Part shown: positions 52,562-62,070 of the stretch, piece after piece
How positions within the stretch are numbered: position 1 is the first letter of the stretch
Layout of the letters: every line of letters begins with the position of its first letter
Assembly (NCBI RefSeq): GCF_007896435.1
Contig: NZ_VCBL01000001.1
Location: forward strand, 62,001-126,000
DNA: 64,000 nucleotides
Source of the DNA: Rummeliibacillus suwonensis
GTDB lineage: Bacteria > Bacillota > Bacilli > Bacillales_A > Planococcaceae
Direction of reading: 5' to 3'
The notes under the pieces: generated by a model
Database searches by the model: none
Told to the model about the DNA's origin: nothing
What the model saw: the letters and a program-made list of their open reading frames with translations, nothing else
Position numbers and translations under genes: made by a program

Positions 52562-53735
52562 CTTGCAAGATGTTTGGCGTACGAGGTTTACCCATTATAT
52601 GGGAGAAGTACAGAAATATATGCGCTTCGTCTTTACAGGACATTTGGCCATTGTTATTATGTTCGTTCTAGGTGCAGGTGGTTATCAATACAGCGAATGG
52701 TTAAAAACAACATCCAGTGATTTTCCTGCCATCTGGTTAGCTGCTGCTATTATGGGGATTGTCCTTGGGTTTAGCCGACCAGTTACATTGATTCGAAAGC
52801 CAGATGAGGTTTATTTATTACCTCTTGAAACGAAATTACCTCAGTATTTTGCAAAAGCATTACGATATACATTTGGCTCCCAAGTGATCGCTGTGATTCT
52901 TTTTTATCTGGTCATATGGCCGATGCTTCGGCAAGTAGCGGGGCTTGAGCCAATAACGATTATCATCGGGTTGATCGCATCCATCTTATTGAAATGGTGG
53001 AATATCAATAGTGAATTCACTTATAGATGGGCCTATAAAGGTCACAATGTATGGATGGATCGAATTGTTCGTATGATAGGTTCATTTGCATTACTTTTAT
53101 CGATTTTAAACGTTCAATTTATCCCAATCATCATTATGATTTTAATCATTGTTTGTTATCCGATGTCATGGAAAAAGAAAGTAAAAGAAACACCGTTCCC
53201 ATATGAACATTTTGTAAGATTAGAAGAAAATCGTATGATGGGGATTTATCGATTTGCAAATTATTTCACAGATGTCCCTAATATTCATGGAAGTATAAAA
53301 CGCCGTGCATGGTTGGACTGGATGTATAAAGTAATCCCATATGCGAAGAAAAATACACAAGAATATCTCGTATTCCGTTCTTTTGTCCGAACAGATGATC
53401 ATTTCTATTTGTGGCTTCGTTTAACAGTGATCTCTGCATTGGCTGCCGCATTCGTTCATATTCCGATCGCCATTGCTGTAGTGGTCGCTGCCCTATCATT
53501 TGCGACCACTATTCAGCTAAAACAAGCTTTAACATCATCTAACGATTTTCGAATGGACATGTTGTACCCTTTACCGAAGGGTGCACGTAAAAAAGCAGCA
53601 GTGAAAATCGTGCGTTACACGATCATTGTACAAGCCATCATTGTTTTGTTCGCAGGATTGGGAACACCTTATTTCTTTGCACAAGGCTTTGTCGTATTCA
53701 TCATTGGAGAATTGACGATACGATTAAGTAAATAA
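52554..53735 (+). CDS. ecsB: ABC transporter permease EcsB
   Basis: A 393-residue membrane protein with paired hydrophobic segments (about 25-45, 60-75, 105-150, 170-210, 290-320, 355-385) and the family segments RPVTLIRKPDEVYLLPLE and RTDDHFYLWLRL. It overlaps ecsA. The third B. subtilis gene, ecsC, is absent; a terminator follows. Confidence 0.92.
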   Translation: MNSLQDVWRTRFTHYMGEVQKYMRFVFTGHLAIVIMFVLGAGGYQYSEWLKTTSSDFPAIWLAAAIMGIVLGFSRPVTLIRKPDEVYLLPLETKLPQYFAKALRYTFGSQVIAVILFYLVIWPMLRQVAGLEPITIIIGLIASILLKWWNINSEFTYRWAYKGHNVWMDRIVRMIGSFALLLSILNVQFIPIIIMILIIVCYPMSWKKKVKETPFPYEHFVRLEENRMMGIYRFANYFTDVPNIHGSIKRRAWLDWMYKVIPYAKKNTQEYLVFRSFVRTDDHFYLWLRLTVISALAAAFVHIPIAIAVVVAALSFATTIQLKQALTSSNDFRMDMLYPLPKGARKKAAVKIVRYTIIVQAIIVLFAGLGTPYFFAQGFVVFIIGELTIRLSK

Positions 53736-53752
53736 TTTCAAACAGTAGTTGA

Positions 53753-53790
53753 GCCTTTAAAGTATGTAATTGCTTTAAAGGCACTTTTTT
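53753..53790 (+). terminator. Terminator of ecsAB
   Basis: GCCTTTAAAG / CTTTAAAGGC perfect stem, 10-nt loop, followed by ACTTTTTT. Confidence 0.9.
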
Positions 53791-53842
53791 CTCTGATACA
53801 CACCACCTTAGCTATATTAAAATATGATAGGGGAGTCGAACC

Positions 53843-54847
53843 ATGAATGGTCAAAAGAAGAATGTGGCTGTTTCTGTATTGGATTTAGTAGCGGTATTAA
53901 AAGATCACGATGCATCTCATTCGTTCCACAATAGTTTAGAGCTTGCACAAAATGTTGAAAAGCTTGGATACAAACGTTATTGGTTTGCAGAGCATCATAA
54001 TAGCCGAAGCATTGCAAGCTCAGCTACTTCACTTTTAATCGGTTATATTGCACAAGGAACTGAGAAGATTCATGTTGGAGCAGGGGGCATTATGCTTCCC
54101 AACCATGTTCCTTTGGTTATTGCAGAACAGTTTGGTACTCTAGATGCGTTGTATCCAGGAAGGATTGACTTAGGTTTAGGAAGAGCTCCAGGAACTGATT
54201 CCATCACAGCACAAGCGCTTCGTCGAAATCTACAAGGATCAGATCAAGAGTTTCCAAACAGCATATTAGAACTACAACAATATTTAAGTGATAATCCTGA
54301 TGGTCGTGTACATGCCTATCCAGGAGAAGGATCTAATGTGCCATTGTATATACTGGGCTCTAGTTTATTTAGTGCTCGGCTTGCTGGAATGTTAGGCTTA
54401 CCATATGCATTTGCTGGTCATTTTGCTCCAACTTATTTAAAAGACGCGTTTCGCGTATACCGAGATTCGTTTCAACCTTCAAAACAATTAAAAGAACCCT
54501 ATACAATAGCTTGTGTCAATGTAATTGCGGCCGATACGAATGAGGAGGCTCAAAAGACAGCCACTAGTCTATACTTATACTTTTTAAATGTTGTAAGGGG
54601 GACAAGAGATCCATTACAACCTCCAGTGGATGATTTGAACTCTTATTGGTTTGAATCAGAAAAACAGACGGTCATGCAATCTCTTTATTACACATTTACC
54701 GGAGATCAAGCTGCCATCACGCATCATTTAGGAAGATTTATCGAAGATACTGGTGTTGATGAGATCATGGCATGTTCTCATATCTATGATCCAAGTGCAC
54801 GTATTCGTTCTTATGAGATCTTAGCATCTGCTATTAAGGAAATTTAA
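53843..54847 (+). CDS. LLM-class flavin-dependent oxidoreductase
   Basis: A 334-residue bacterial-luciferase-like monooxygenase: RYWFAEHHNSRSIASSAT, VGAGGIMLPNHVPLVIAEQF, LYPGRIDLGLGRAPGTD, and the C-terminal GVDEIMACSHIYD. It binds FMN/F420-type cofactor; substrate unknown. YceB and the MsnO8 family of 'luciferase-like' proteins are closest in pattern. AGGGGAG precedes the ATG. Single gene. Confidence 0.87.
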   Translation: MNGQKKNVAVSVLDLVAVLKDHDASHSFHNSLELAQNVEKLGYKRYWFAEHHNSRSIASSATSLLIGYIAQGTEKIHVGAGGIMLPNHVPLVIAEQFGTLDALYPGRIDLGLGRAPGTDSITAQALRRNLQGSDQEFPNSILELQQYLSDNPDGRVHAYPGEGSNVPLYILGSSLFSARLAGMLGLPYAFAGHFAPTYLKDAFRVYRDSFQPSKQLKEPYTIACVNVIAADTNEEAQKTATSLYLYFLNVVRGTRDPLQPPVDDLNSYWFESEKQTVMQSLYYTFTGDQAAITHHLGRFIEDTGVDEIMACSHIYDPSARIRSYEILASAIKEI

Positions 54848-54889
54848 AATGAAGAAAAAGAGATATTTTTAAATCATAAATGTGTTAGT

Positions 54890-54907
54890 CGGATAATCAA
54901 CACGCGG
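54890..54907. repeat. Solitary family B right end
   Basis: 'gtcggataatcaacacgcg' matches the right terminal repeat of family B; no left end nearby. It abuts a 'ggataaa' string like the family A start. Confidence 0.5.
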
Positions 54908-54917
54908 GATAAAAAAT

Positions 54918-54959
54918 AAAACTATGCATGGACTTTGTGGTTCATACATAGTTTTTTAT
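54918..54959 (+). terminator. Terminator after the LLM gene
   Basis: AAACTATGCATG pairs with CATACATAGTTTTTT; T-run and A-run on either side allow both directions. Confidence 0.75.
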
Positions 54960-55115
54960 TTATCCCGCTTTAACGGGCAGTAAGACCCCCACCTCAAGGT
55001 TTAGAGAGAAACGAGAAAGATAGGTGGGGGAACAACTGCCCGTAAAAGTCCGATTGGTTTAGCTAACCATCAGTGGGGGATGAAGAAAACCCCCACTGAT
55101 GGAAGCTTCACTTTA
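54959..55115 (+). repeat. Family A copy with internal deletion (A14)
   Basis: TTTATCCCGCTTTAACGGGC start. Perfect stem 1: ACGGGCAGT and CCCCCACCT pair with AGGTGGGGG and ACTGCCCGT. The middle (stems 2-3) is reduced to 'gattggtttagctaaccat', then stem 4 TCAGTGGGGG/CCCCCACTGA and CTTCACTTTAT. Confidence 0.85.
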
Positions 55116-55120
55116 TCTAT

Positions 55121-56311
55121 TTATTTTTCAGTATGATAGAGGATCGCAGCGGTACCAAGTGTTTTGGCTGCCACTATCATGGCTTGTTCATCAAAGTCAA
55201 ATTTTGCATGATGATGTGGATAGGCAGTACCTTCTTTTGGTTTAGCTCCAGTGAAAAAGAAAGTGCCAGGGATTTTATCAACATAGTAGGCAAAATCTTC
55301 TGCTACCATAATCGCGTCCATTTCAGCTACATTTGTTACACCTGGAATGGTTTCTGCTACTTGTGCTAAAAATGCAGTTTCTTTTTCATGATTGATCAGA
55401 GGGATATAACCTTTTAAATACTGAAATTCGTATTTGGCATTTGCTGCTAGGCAAACGCCTTTGACGACCCTTTCTATTTCTTCAATAATTTTTTCTTGAA
55501 CTGCAATATCAAAAATCCGAACAGTACCAGATAGTTTAGCTTCTTCAGCGATAATATTGGGAGCACTTCCAGAGTGGAAAGTCCCCACTGTTAAGACTGC
55601 ACGAGAAGTGGGATTGATCCGTCTTGAAATAATTTGTTGTAGTTGAACGACTAGGCTTGCACCAACAGTGATGGCATCCACTGTTGTATGTGGAGCAGCA
55701 CCGTGTCCTCCGCTTCCGATAATTTTGATCTTAAAAAGATCTGCTCCTGCCATCATTGCCCCGCTTCGATAGTTAATAGAGCCAGAAGGAAATTGCGACC
55801 ATAAATGTGTACCAAATATAGCGTCAACACCATTTAAACAGCCTGCTTCAACCATTGGTTTAGCCCCACCCGGAGCAACTTCTTCTGCGAATTGATGAAT
55901 GAATACATAGGAGCCAGGTAATTCTTCACGATGCTTCCATAATATTTTTGCTAACACAAGCAACGTTGCAGTATGCCCATCATGTCCACATGCATGTGAG
56001 ACACCTTTAACAGTTGATTTATAAGAAACTTTCTTTTCATCTTGGATCGCTAATGCGTCAAAATCAGCTCTAAGTGCAACCGTTTTTCCAGGTTTTCCGC
56101 CTGTTATGCGTGCAATAATACCATTCCCTCCAACATTCGCTTCAAAAGGTATATCTAATCGTTTATAAAAATTTTGTATATATGCAGCCGTTTTATGTTC
56201 ATGGAAAGAAACTTCTGGGTGCATATGTAAATAACGACGAATCTCTTGCATTTCGGCAAATGAATTTTCAAGCTCTTGATAAATCGTTTGCAATAATTGA
56301 TTTGGCAACAT
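55121..56311 (-). CDS. yhaA: M20 metallopeptidase/amidohydrolase, YhaA-like
   Basis: A 396-residue M20D enzyme (hippurate/N-acyl-amino-acid hydrolase family): RADFDALAIQDEK, the zinc ligands in HACGHDGHTATLL, FAEEVAPGGAKPMVEAG (catalytic Glu), GTHLW, and the late TGAKPKEGTAYPHHHAKFDF. A dimerisation domain lies at about 190-300. The equal length and the place after ecs match B. subtilis YhaA. I start at ATG 56311 directly behind AGGAGTG. Substrate not established. Confidence 0.88.
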   Translation of the reverse strand: MLPNQLLQTIYQELENSFAEMQEIRRYLHMHPEVSFHEHKTAAYIQNFYKRLDIPFEANVGGNGIIARITGGKPGKTVALRADFDALAIQDEKKVSYKSTVKGVSHACGHDGHTATLLVLAKILWKHREELPGSYVFIHQFAEEVAPGGAKPMVEAGCLNGVDAIFGTHLWSQFPSGSINYRSGAMMAGADLFKIKIIGSGGHGAAPHTTVDAITVGASLVVQLQQIISRRINPTSRAVLTVGTFHSGSAPNIIAEEAKLSGTVRIFDIAVQEKIIEEIERVVKGVCLAANAKYEFQYLKGYIPLINHEKETAFLAQVAETIPGVTNVAEMDAIMVAEDFAYYVDKIPGTFFFTGAKPKEGTAYPHHHAKFDFDEQAMIVAAKTLGTAAILYHTEK

Positions 56312-56390
56312 AATCACTCCTGTCTAAAATGAAAAAACTAGATATAAGTAATCTTATTAATTTACTCATATTTATGTAAATAGAGTATAA

Positions 56391-56422
56391 CAAAAAAAGC
56401 CGAGTAAATCACTCGACTTTTA
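56391..56422 (-). terminator. Terminator of hmoB
   Basis: AAAGTCGAGT / ACTCGGCTTT with a T-run on the minus strand. Confidence 0.8.
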
Positions 56423-56427
56423 GAAAA

Positions 56428-56943
56428 TTATGCATTTTCATCTTCTGGGCGTTTTGTTGCAAATGTTTTAACATAAGGGGCACTTGTAAATATATTATTG
56501 CGGTCGACTCCATTAGTGTTTTCATTTTCATGGACAATTTTGTAGGTATTCGATGCTTTCCAGGCTTCAAATGAATGAGGACCAGTCCATTCAGCAAGCG
56601 CAATATAGGTTTCATCTTGCAATGGTCTTAGTAAACGAAAGGCGACCAGACCAGGTTCTTTTTCGATCGAGCGAATGGTATCTAAAAAGCGGTCTTCAAA
56701 TAATTTTCGACTATCGCTTTTAACAGGGATATAATTCATGACGAAAAAGCCATGCTCGCCTAATTCGTTGATCTTCCCAAGAATTTCATAACTTCTCGGA
56801 GTCGTAAAGACACTTTTTTTGTCGGATTCATGGAGAAGAACTGTATTCCCTTCGCCATATAAAACAATCATATGTTCTTTTGAATATTTTTTTTGCAAGT
56901 TTTCCATAAATTCTGGTGTTCCAGAAGTTAAATATAAATACAT
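56428..56943 (-). CDS. hmoB: Heme-degrading monooxygenase HmoB-like
   Basis: A 171-residue ABM-domain protein. The N-terminal half (about 1-65) is divergent; the C-terminal half has NYIPVKSDSRKLFEDRFLDT, GLVAFRLLRPLQDETYIALA and EWTGPHSFEAWKAS, the antibiotic-biosynthesis-monooxygenase fold of IsdG/HmoB (YhgC). It is encoded head-to-head with hemEHY as in B. subtilis, linking heme breakdown to synthesis. ATG 56943 lies behind AGGAGGAATTCTT; a longer frame upstream lacks a site. Confidence 0.87.
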   Translation of the reverse strand: MYLYLTSGTPEFMENLQKKYSKEHMIVLYGEGNTVLLHESDKKSVFTTPRSYEILGKINELGEHGFFVMNYIPVKSDSRKLFEDRFLDTIRSIEKEPGLVAFRLLRPLQDETYIALAEWTGPHSFEAWKASNTYKIVHENENTNGVDRNNIFTSAPYVKTFATKRPEDENA

Positions 56944-57017
56944 AAGAATTCCTCCTATTGTAAATTCAGTAGAAAACATTCATGAATTCAATCCTGCATG
57001 AACCACTGTATGTGAAA

Positions 57018-57225
57018 TTTACTTTATCCCGCTTTAACGGGCAGTAAGACCTCTCAAGATGTAGAGAGAAACGATGGGGGATCAACTGCCCGTAAAAGTC
57101 CGATTGGTTCGGGCCAACAAGATGTTGGTCACTCAGGTGTTGCCACAGGACGTGGCGCTTTTAACCTGAGTTCCTCTATTTTAGTGGGGGATGAAGAAAA
57201 CCCCACTGATGGAGTTTCACTTTAT
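57018..57225 (+). repeat. Family A dispersed structured repeat (copy A15, best-preserved 3' part)
   Basis: CTTTATCCCGCTTTAACGGG start; stem 1 shortened (ACGGGCAGT..ACTGCCCGT); stem 2 CCAAC/GTTGG; stem 3 ACTCAGGT..ACCTGAGT with an inner GCCAC/GTGGC; stem 4 AGTGGGG/CCCCACT; end GTTTCACTTTAT. About 56985-57017 holds a fragment of a preceding copy. It lies between divergent hmoB and hemE. Confidence 0.88.
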
Positions 57226-57349
57226 TTCAGGTATATAACGAACTGTATAAATATTGCCAAAGAAAGTCAATAATAGTATATCCTTAAAATTAAAAAAAAT
57301 CATAATTAGACACTTGTCAAAAAGATGTCATCATTTTATACATTTTTTT

Positions 57350-57364
57350 AACAATCAGATTGTT
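57350..57364. promoter_or_regulatory. Palindrome upstream of hemE
   Basis: AACAATCAGATTGTT is a perfect 15-bp inverted repeat (7-1-7) within the only A/T-rich promoter-like region before hemE, about 100 bp from the start codon. It could be an operator; no regulator assigned. Confidence 0.35.
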
Positions 57365-57461
57365 GAACTATACAACTCTTAAAGAAACGTCTATTATGAA
57401 CAATGGATATGAATGTCGAATTAAGGATTTACTGAATTGATGAAAGGAAGGTTTACTGTTC

Positions 57462-58511
57462 ATGGGAACATTTAATGATACGCTTTTACGCGCAGCACGA
57501 GGTGAAAGGACAGCCTACACACCAGTTTGGTATATGCGACAAGCAGGTCGTTCACAACCTGAATATCGTAAGATTAAAGAAAAATATTCATTAGAAGAAA
57601 TAACACATCAGCCTGAATTATGTGCGTATGTGACCTATTTACCAGTACAAAATTACGGTGTGGATGCAGCAATTTTATACAAAGATATCGTTACACCACT
57701 GCATGGTATGGGAGTAGATGTGAAGATTAAAGGTGGACTAGGTCCTATTATTTCTAACCCTATTCGCTCGGCAAAGGATGTTAAAAATCTTCGTCAATTT
57801 GATCCAGAGGAACATGTTCCTTATGTACTAGATACGATTAAATTATTAACCGAAGAACAATTGGATGTTCCTTTGATCGGGTTTGCCGGAGCGCCTTTCA
57901 CTTTAGCAAGTTACATGATTGAAGGCGGTCCTTCCAAAAACTATGCATTAACAAAATCATTTATGGTATCGCAACCAGAAGCTTGGTTTGTTTTAATGGA
58001 TAAACTTGGAGACATGATTATTACTGATTTAAAAGCACAAATCAAAGCAGGTGCAAAAGCCTTTCAAATTTTCGATTCTTGGGTTGGTGCTTTAAGCCAA
58101 CGTGATTACAGCATCTTTATCAAACCTGTTATGGTACGTATCTTTAATGAATTGAAAGATGAAGGCGTGCCGATGATTTTATTTGGCGTAGGTGCAAGTC
58201 ACTTAGTATTAGATTGGCAGGATCTTCCTGTAGATGTTGTTGGATTGGATTGGCGTCTTCCTATTAAAGAAGCACGTGCAATAGGTGTGACAAAGCCTAT
58301 TCAAGGAAATTTAGATCCTACATTATTATTAGCAGATTGGTCAATTCTTGAAGCTCGTGCAAAAGAAATTATCGATCAGGGCTTAGAAGTGCCAGGACAT
58401 ATTTTCAATTTGGGGCATGGAGTATTCCCATCTGTTGATCCAGAAGTTTTAAAACGATTAACATCATTTATACATGAATATAGTGCGAAAAAAATAAAGA
58501 CGCATTCATAA
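57462..58511 (+). CDS. hemE: Uroporphyrinogen decarboxylase
   Basis: A 349-residue cytosolic enzyme that turns uroporphyrinogen III into coproporphyrinogen III. N-terminal signature [17 protein letters not shown], the active-site Asp region [30 protein letters not shown] and C-terminal [19 protein letters not shown] precedes the ATG. First gene of hemEHY. Confidence 0.97.
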   Translation: MGTFNDTLLRAARGERTAYTPVWYMRQAGRSQPEYRKIKEKYSLEEITHQPELCAYVTYLPVQNYGVDAAILYKDIVTPLHGMGVDVKIKGGLGPIISNPIRSAKDVKNLRQFDPEEHVPYVLDTIKLLTEEQLDVPLIGFAGAPFTLASYMIEGGPSKNYALTKSFMVSQPEAWFVLMDKLGDMIITDLKAQIKAGAKAFQIFDSWVGALSQRDYSIFIKPVMVRIFNELKDEGVPMILFGVGASHLVLDWQDLPVDVVGLDWRLPIKEARAIGVTKPIQGNLDPTLLLADWSILEARAKEIIDQGLEVPGHIFNLGHGVFPSVDPEVLKRLTSFIHEYSAKKIKTHS

Positions 58512-58532
58512 TACTTTCTGAGGTGATTTAAA

Positions 58533-59465
58533 ATGAAAAAACAAATCGGACTATTAGTGATGGCGTACGGAACACCAAAAACCGATGATGATTTAATTCC
58601 TTACTATACACATATTCGTCACGGGCATCGCCCAAGTGATGAACATATTGAAGATTTGCGTAGACGCTATAAAGCAATTGGAGGAATCTCACCACTTGGT
58701 GAAACAACTGAAAAACAGGGGAAAGCATTAGAAGCACGTTTAAATGAAATACAAGATGAAGTTGAATATAAATTATATATTGGTTTAAAACATATTGCTC
58801 CTTTTATCGAAGAGGCAGTAGAACAAATGCATAAGGATGGTATTACAGAAGCGGTATCACTTGTTTTGGCACCACATTTTTCTTCTTTTTCAACAAAATC
58901 ATATAATATTCGTGCGACGGATAAAGCAAAAGAGCTTGGTGATTTAACCATTCATACGATTGATAGTTGGTACAAGGAAGAAAAATATCTTCAATACTGG
59001 ACAGAAAAAATTATTGCAGAATTTGACGCTATGTCTGATGAAGAACGCGAAACAGCATGCTTAATCGTATGTGCACATTCACTGCCAGAAAAAATTATTG
59101 CAATGGGTGACCCGTATGCAGATCAGTTACATGAAACAGCTGACATCCTTAAGCAACGTACTGGCGTAAAAAATATGGAATTTGGTTGGCAATCTGCTGG
59201 TCAAACAAAGGATCCATGGCTTGGTCCAGACGTTCAAGATTTAACTCGTGATTTATATCATCATAAGGGTTATCGTTCATTTGTTTATACACCGGTTGGC
59301 TTTGTAGCAGAACATTTAGAAGTCCTTTATGATAATGATTATGAATGTAAAACAGTATGTAAAGAACTAGGTGCAAAATACCATCGCCCTCCAATGCCAA
59401 ATGACAACCCATTATTTATCGGTGCTTTGGCAGATGTTGTGCGAAAAACATTAGCTCATGCCTAA
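58533..59465 (+). CDS. hemH: Coproporphyrin III ferrochelatase
   Basis: A 310-residue ferrochelatase (CpfC in Gram-positives) that inserts Fe2+ into coproporphyrin III. Metal-site His182 (CAHSLPEKI) and Glu260 ([13 protein letters not shown]) are present; N-terminal [19 protein letters not shown]. No C-terminal membrane or Fe-S tail. Second gene of the operon. Confidence 0.97.
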   Translation: MKKQIGLLVMAYGTPKTDDDLIPYYTHIRHGHRPSDEHIEDLRRRYKAIGGISPLGETTEKQGKALEARLNEIQDEVEYKLYIGLKHIAPFIEEAVEQMHKDGITEAVSLVLAPHFSSFSTKSYNIRATDKAKELGDLTIHTIDSWYKEEKYLQYWTEKIIAEFDAMSDEERETACLIVCAHSLPEKIIAMGDPYADQLHETADILKQRTGVKNMEFGWQSAGQTKDPWLGPDVQDLTRDLYHHKGYRSFVYTPVGFVAEHLEVLYDNDYECKTVCKELGAKYHRPPMPNDNPLFIGALADVVRKTLAHA

Positions 59466-59474
59466 TAGAAAGTG

Positions 59475-60923
59475 ATGATTGATGTGACTGAACAAAAGCG
59501 AAGGGTTGCCGTTATCGGTGGTGGGATTACGGGCTTAACAGCTGCGTTCTATTTGCAACAACAGGCAAGGAATCAGAAGTTACCACTTGAGATCGTACTG
59601 ATTGAAGCAACTCACAGACTAGGTGGTAAGATTCAAACATTACGAAAAAATGACTTTATCATGGAGCGGGGGCCAGATTTCTTTTTTGACAAAAATCAAG
59701 TAATTGAAGATTTATCAAGACAATTGGGTATTGCTGATCAGCTGATTAGCAATGTTCCTGGAAAAACTTATGTCGCTGTAAATAATCAACTTTCTGTTAT
59801 ACCAAAAGGTTCAGTTTTAGGAATTCCGACTGAAATTATTCCTTTTGCTAAGTCTGATGTTATCTCATGGAGCGGTAAATTTAGAGCTGTCTGCGATTTG
59901 CTATTACCTCCATCCAACATGCGTGAAGATCAGTCGTTAGGAGCGTTTTTGCGTAAACGATTTGGGGAGGAAATGGTTGAAAATTTGATCGAACCCGTGT
60001 TAACTAGAGCTTTTTTAGGTGATATTGATCAACTAAGCTTACATGAAATGCTTCCTAATTTAGCTGAGGTTTATAAGAAACACCGTAGTGTGATCAGGAG
60101 CATTCAAAAAGGTTCAGCCAAGCTAAAAGAGAGTAGTATGGATCGGACTTGTAGAACTTTAAGGGGCGGTTTAGAAAGCTTGATAACTGCTTTAGAGAAA
60201 TCATTAGAAAGTGCCATTATTTACAAGGGTGTTCGGGTAGAAGGAATCTCAAAAGTTCAGAATCGTATGATGGTATTATTAAACAATCAAAATCCTATCC
60301 CTGTTGATGGGGTAATTGTCGCAACCTCACATCAAGCAGCGACGAAATTATTTGCACGGGAAGGAATTTTGAAAAGTTTGCTTGATATACCTGTCAATAC
60401 ATTTGCGACTGTATCAATGATATTTCCTAAAAACTCCATCAAGAGAAAGTTTGATGGGAATGGTTTTTTTGTATCTCGAAATAGTGAATATTCAATTACT
60501 GCTTGTTCCCTTATCCATCGAAAATGGCCACAGATGATACCTGAAAATTATGAAGTACTTAAAAGCTATGTTGGACGTACAGGTGATGAGTCCATTGTTG
60601 AGCTATCTGATTCAGAAATTGAAAAAGTTGTACTACAGGATTTGCAAAGTATTCTTAAAGTTGATGGAAAGCCCATTCATACAGTGGTGTCTCGTTTTAA
60701 AGATGCGATGCCAACTTATACAATAGGGCATCGAAAAAAGGTGGAACAGGCTAGAAAAGAATTACGTGAGTTATATCCGGCGATTTGTCTTGCCGGGAAT
60801 TCTTACGAAGGTATTGGTCTTACCGATTGTATCTTACAGGGAGAAAATGCAGCGTCAGAAATTTTGGCATCGATTTTCCAAACGAAACAAGGGTGTTCCC
60901 AAAAGGGGATTTCTGCAAAATAA
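59475..60923 (+). CDS. hemY: Coproporphyrinogen III oxidase (CgoX), formerly protoporphyrinogen oxidase
   Basis: FAD enzyme of about 482 residues: N-terminal dinucleotide-binding GGGITGLTAAFYL, then EATHRLGGKIQT and ERGPDFF, and a C-terminal NSYEGIGLTDCILQGENAA that closes the FAD site. In Gram-positives it oxidises coproporphyrinogen III to coproporphyrin III, the substrate of the hemH product. The start is uncertain among GTG 59472, ATG 59475 and GTG 59484; AGAAAGTGATG upstream does not decide. HemQ, the last enzyme, is not in this window. Confidence 0.95.
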   Translation: MIDVTEQKRRVAVIGGGITGLTAAFYLQQQARNQKLPLEIVLIEATHRLGGKIQTLRKNDFIMERGPDFFFDKNQVIEDLSRQLGIADQLISNVPGKTYVAVNNQLSVIPKGSVLGIPTEIIPFAKSDVISWSGKFRAVCDLLLPPSNMREDQSLGAFLRKRFGEEMVENLIEPVLTRAFLGDIDQLSLHEMLPNLAEVYKKHRSVIRSIQKGSAKLKESSMDRTCRTLRGGLESLITALEKSLESAIIYKGVRVEGISKVQNRMMVLLNNQNPIPVDGVIVATSHQAATKLFAREGILKSLLDIPVNTFATVSMIFPKNSIKRKFDGNGFFVSRNSEYSITACSLIHRKWPQMIPENYEVLKSYVGRTGDESIVELSDSEIEKVVLQDLQSILKVDGKPIHTVVSRFKDAMPTYTIGHRKKVEQARKELRELYPAICLAGNSYEGIGLTDCILQGENAASEILASIFQTKQGCSQKGISAK

Positions 60924-60933
60924 CTTAGAACAT

Positions 60934-60977
60934 TAAAAAGCACGAATGCTGTTTCCATCAACATTCGTGCCTTTTTG
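60934..60977 (+). terminator. Terminator of hemEHY
   Basis: GCACGAATG pairs with CATTCGTGC, with A's before and CTTTTTG after. Confidence 0.9.
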
Positions 60978-61107
60978 CTTTGGTACATAAAAATAAACAA
61001 GCGTATTTGTTTTGTTAGATTAACACTATTCTTTGTTCACAATCTCCCTAAATATATTTCATTAATATTTCACAAATACAAAGTAAAATAGAAAAGGGGT
61101 GATGCTT

Positions 61108-62070
61108 GTGAGTTGGAAAAAAATTTGGACTCTATTTATATTAAGTTTTGCAATGATCCTGGGAGGCTGTCAGGAAGCTACATATCCTGCAATCCCTGAA
61201 ACGAAAGATTTTGTCGCATCCGTTAATATACAAGCACCATCAATCAGTTTTATCAATGAACAAGGAAAAGTATTTACAACGTGGAAATTAGAGGAAGGGT
61301 ATACTGGTGCTACATTGATTCATCATCAATATGTACTGCTTTATGGGTTCCAACTAAAAAAAGCTGTTGTTTACAATTTATCGACAGGGAAACAGGTATA
61401 CACAATTGATACAGGACTTGGTGTTACGAATGCTATTTATGATGAGAAAAATAAAAAAATCTATTTAGCGAACGGGAAAACCAATCGAGTCGAAATTTAT
61501 AATGAACATGGAAAATTACTGAAGGATCAAAAAGTAGGCAATTATCCTATGTCAATGATGCTTTATAACAAACAACTATATGTTATCAATTATAAAGATA
61601 CAACATTATCAATTTTGCAAGTCGATACATTAAAGCCGGTAAAAAATTGGACTATCGAAAAATCATCAAATGGTATGGTGATCGTTGAAAACAAACAACT
61701 CTGGATAGGAGGACATGGTGAGGGGATTAAACCAAATTCCACAGTCGATATTTTTGATCTAAACAATGGAAAGAAAATGTCGCAGATAAAATTACCGATG
61801 ATGCCAGTTGGATTTGACAAAAACGATCATAAGGTCTATGTGATCAGTCATGGGGATAGTGCACTTTCGGAAGTAAGTTTTGATGGTAAAGTACTGCGTA
61901 AAACAGAAGTTGGTGCTAATCCATTTACTGTAAATCTATTTAAAGATTATGTAGTAGTGGCTGGTTATGACGATCATCATGTATATTTTTTGCAAAATGG
62001 TAAAATAGTTAAAAAGATCAATGTAGATAAAGGGCCTTTCCAATTGCTTGTAAGGGGGAAAGAAGAATGA
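61108..62070 (+). CDS. Beta-propeller lipoprotein co-transcribed with a two-component system
   Basis: A 320-residue lipoprotein: signal MSWKKIWTLFILSFAMILGG with lipobox LGGC, then about six YncE-like blades (KAVVYNLSTGKQVYTIDTG, KIYLANGKTNRVEIYNEHG, LWIGGHGEGIKPNSTVDIFD). It probably binds a ligand outside the membrane. I start at GTG 61108, eight bases after AAAAGGGG; GTG 61099 and ATG 61102 lie in or next to that site. It overlaps the response regulator start (ATGA), so it may act as an accessory sensor of the kinase. No specific function known. Confidence 0.8.
   Translation: MSWKKIWTLFILSFAMILGGCQEATYPAIPETKDFVASVNIQAPSISFINEQGKVFTTWKLEEGYTGATLIHHQYVLLYGFQLKKAVVYNLSTGKQVYTIDTGLGVTNAIYDEKNKKIYLANGKTNRVEIYNEHGKLLKDQKVGNYPMSMMLYNKQLYVINYKDTTLSILQVDTLKPVKNWTIEKSSNGMVIVENKQLWIGGHGEGIKPNSTVDIFDLNNGKKMSQIKLPMMPVGFDKNDHKVYVISHGDSALSEVSFDGKVLRKTEVGANPFTVNLFKDYVVVAGYDDHHVYFLQNGKIVKKINVDKGPFQLLVRGKEE

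Noticed and set aside
55133-55369. Plus-strand frame inside the yhaA gene
   Set aside because: A shadow of the strong M20 peptidase coding sequence on the other strand.
57018-57225. Family A as a riboswitch or T-box
   Set aside because: Copies occur in both orientations relative to genes, often between convergent genes or after stop codons, with no consistent downstream gene class.
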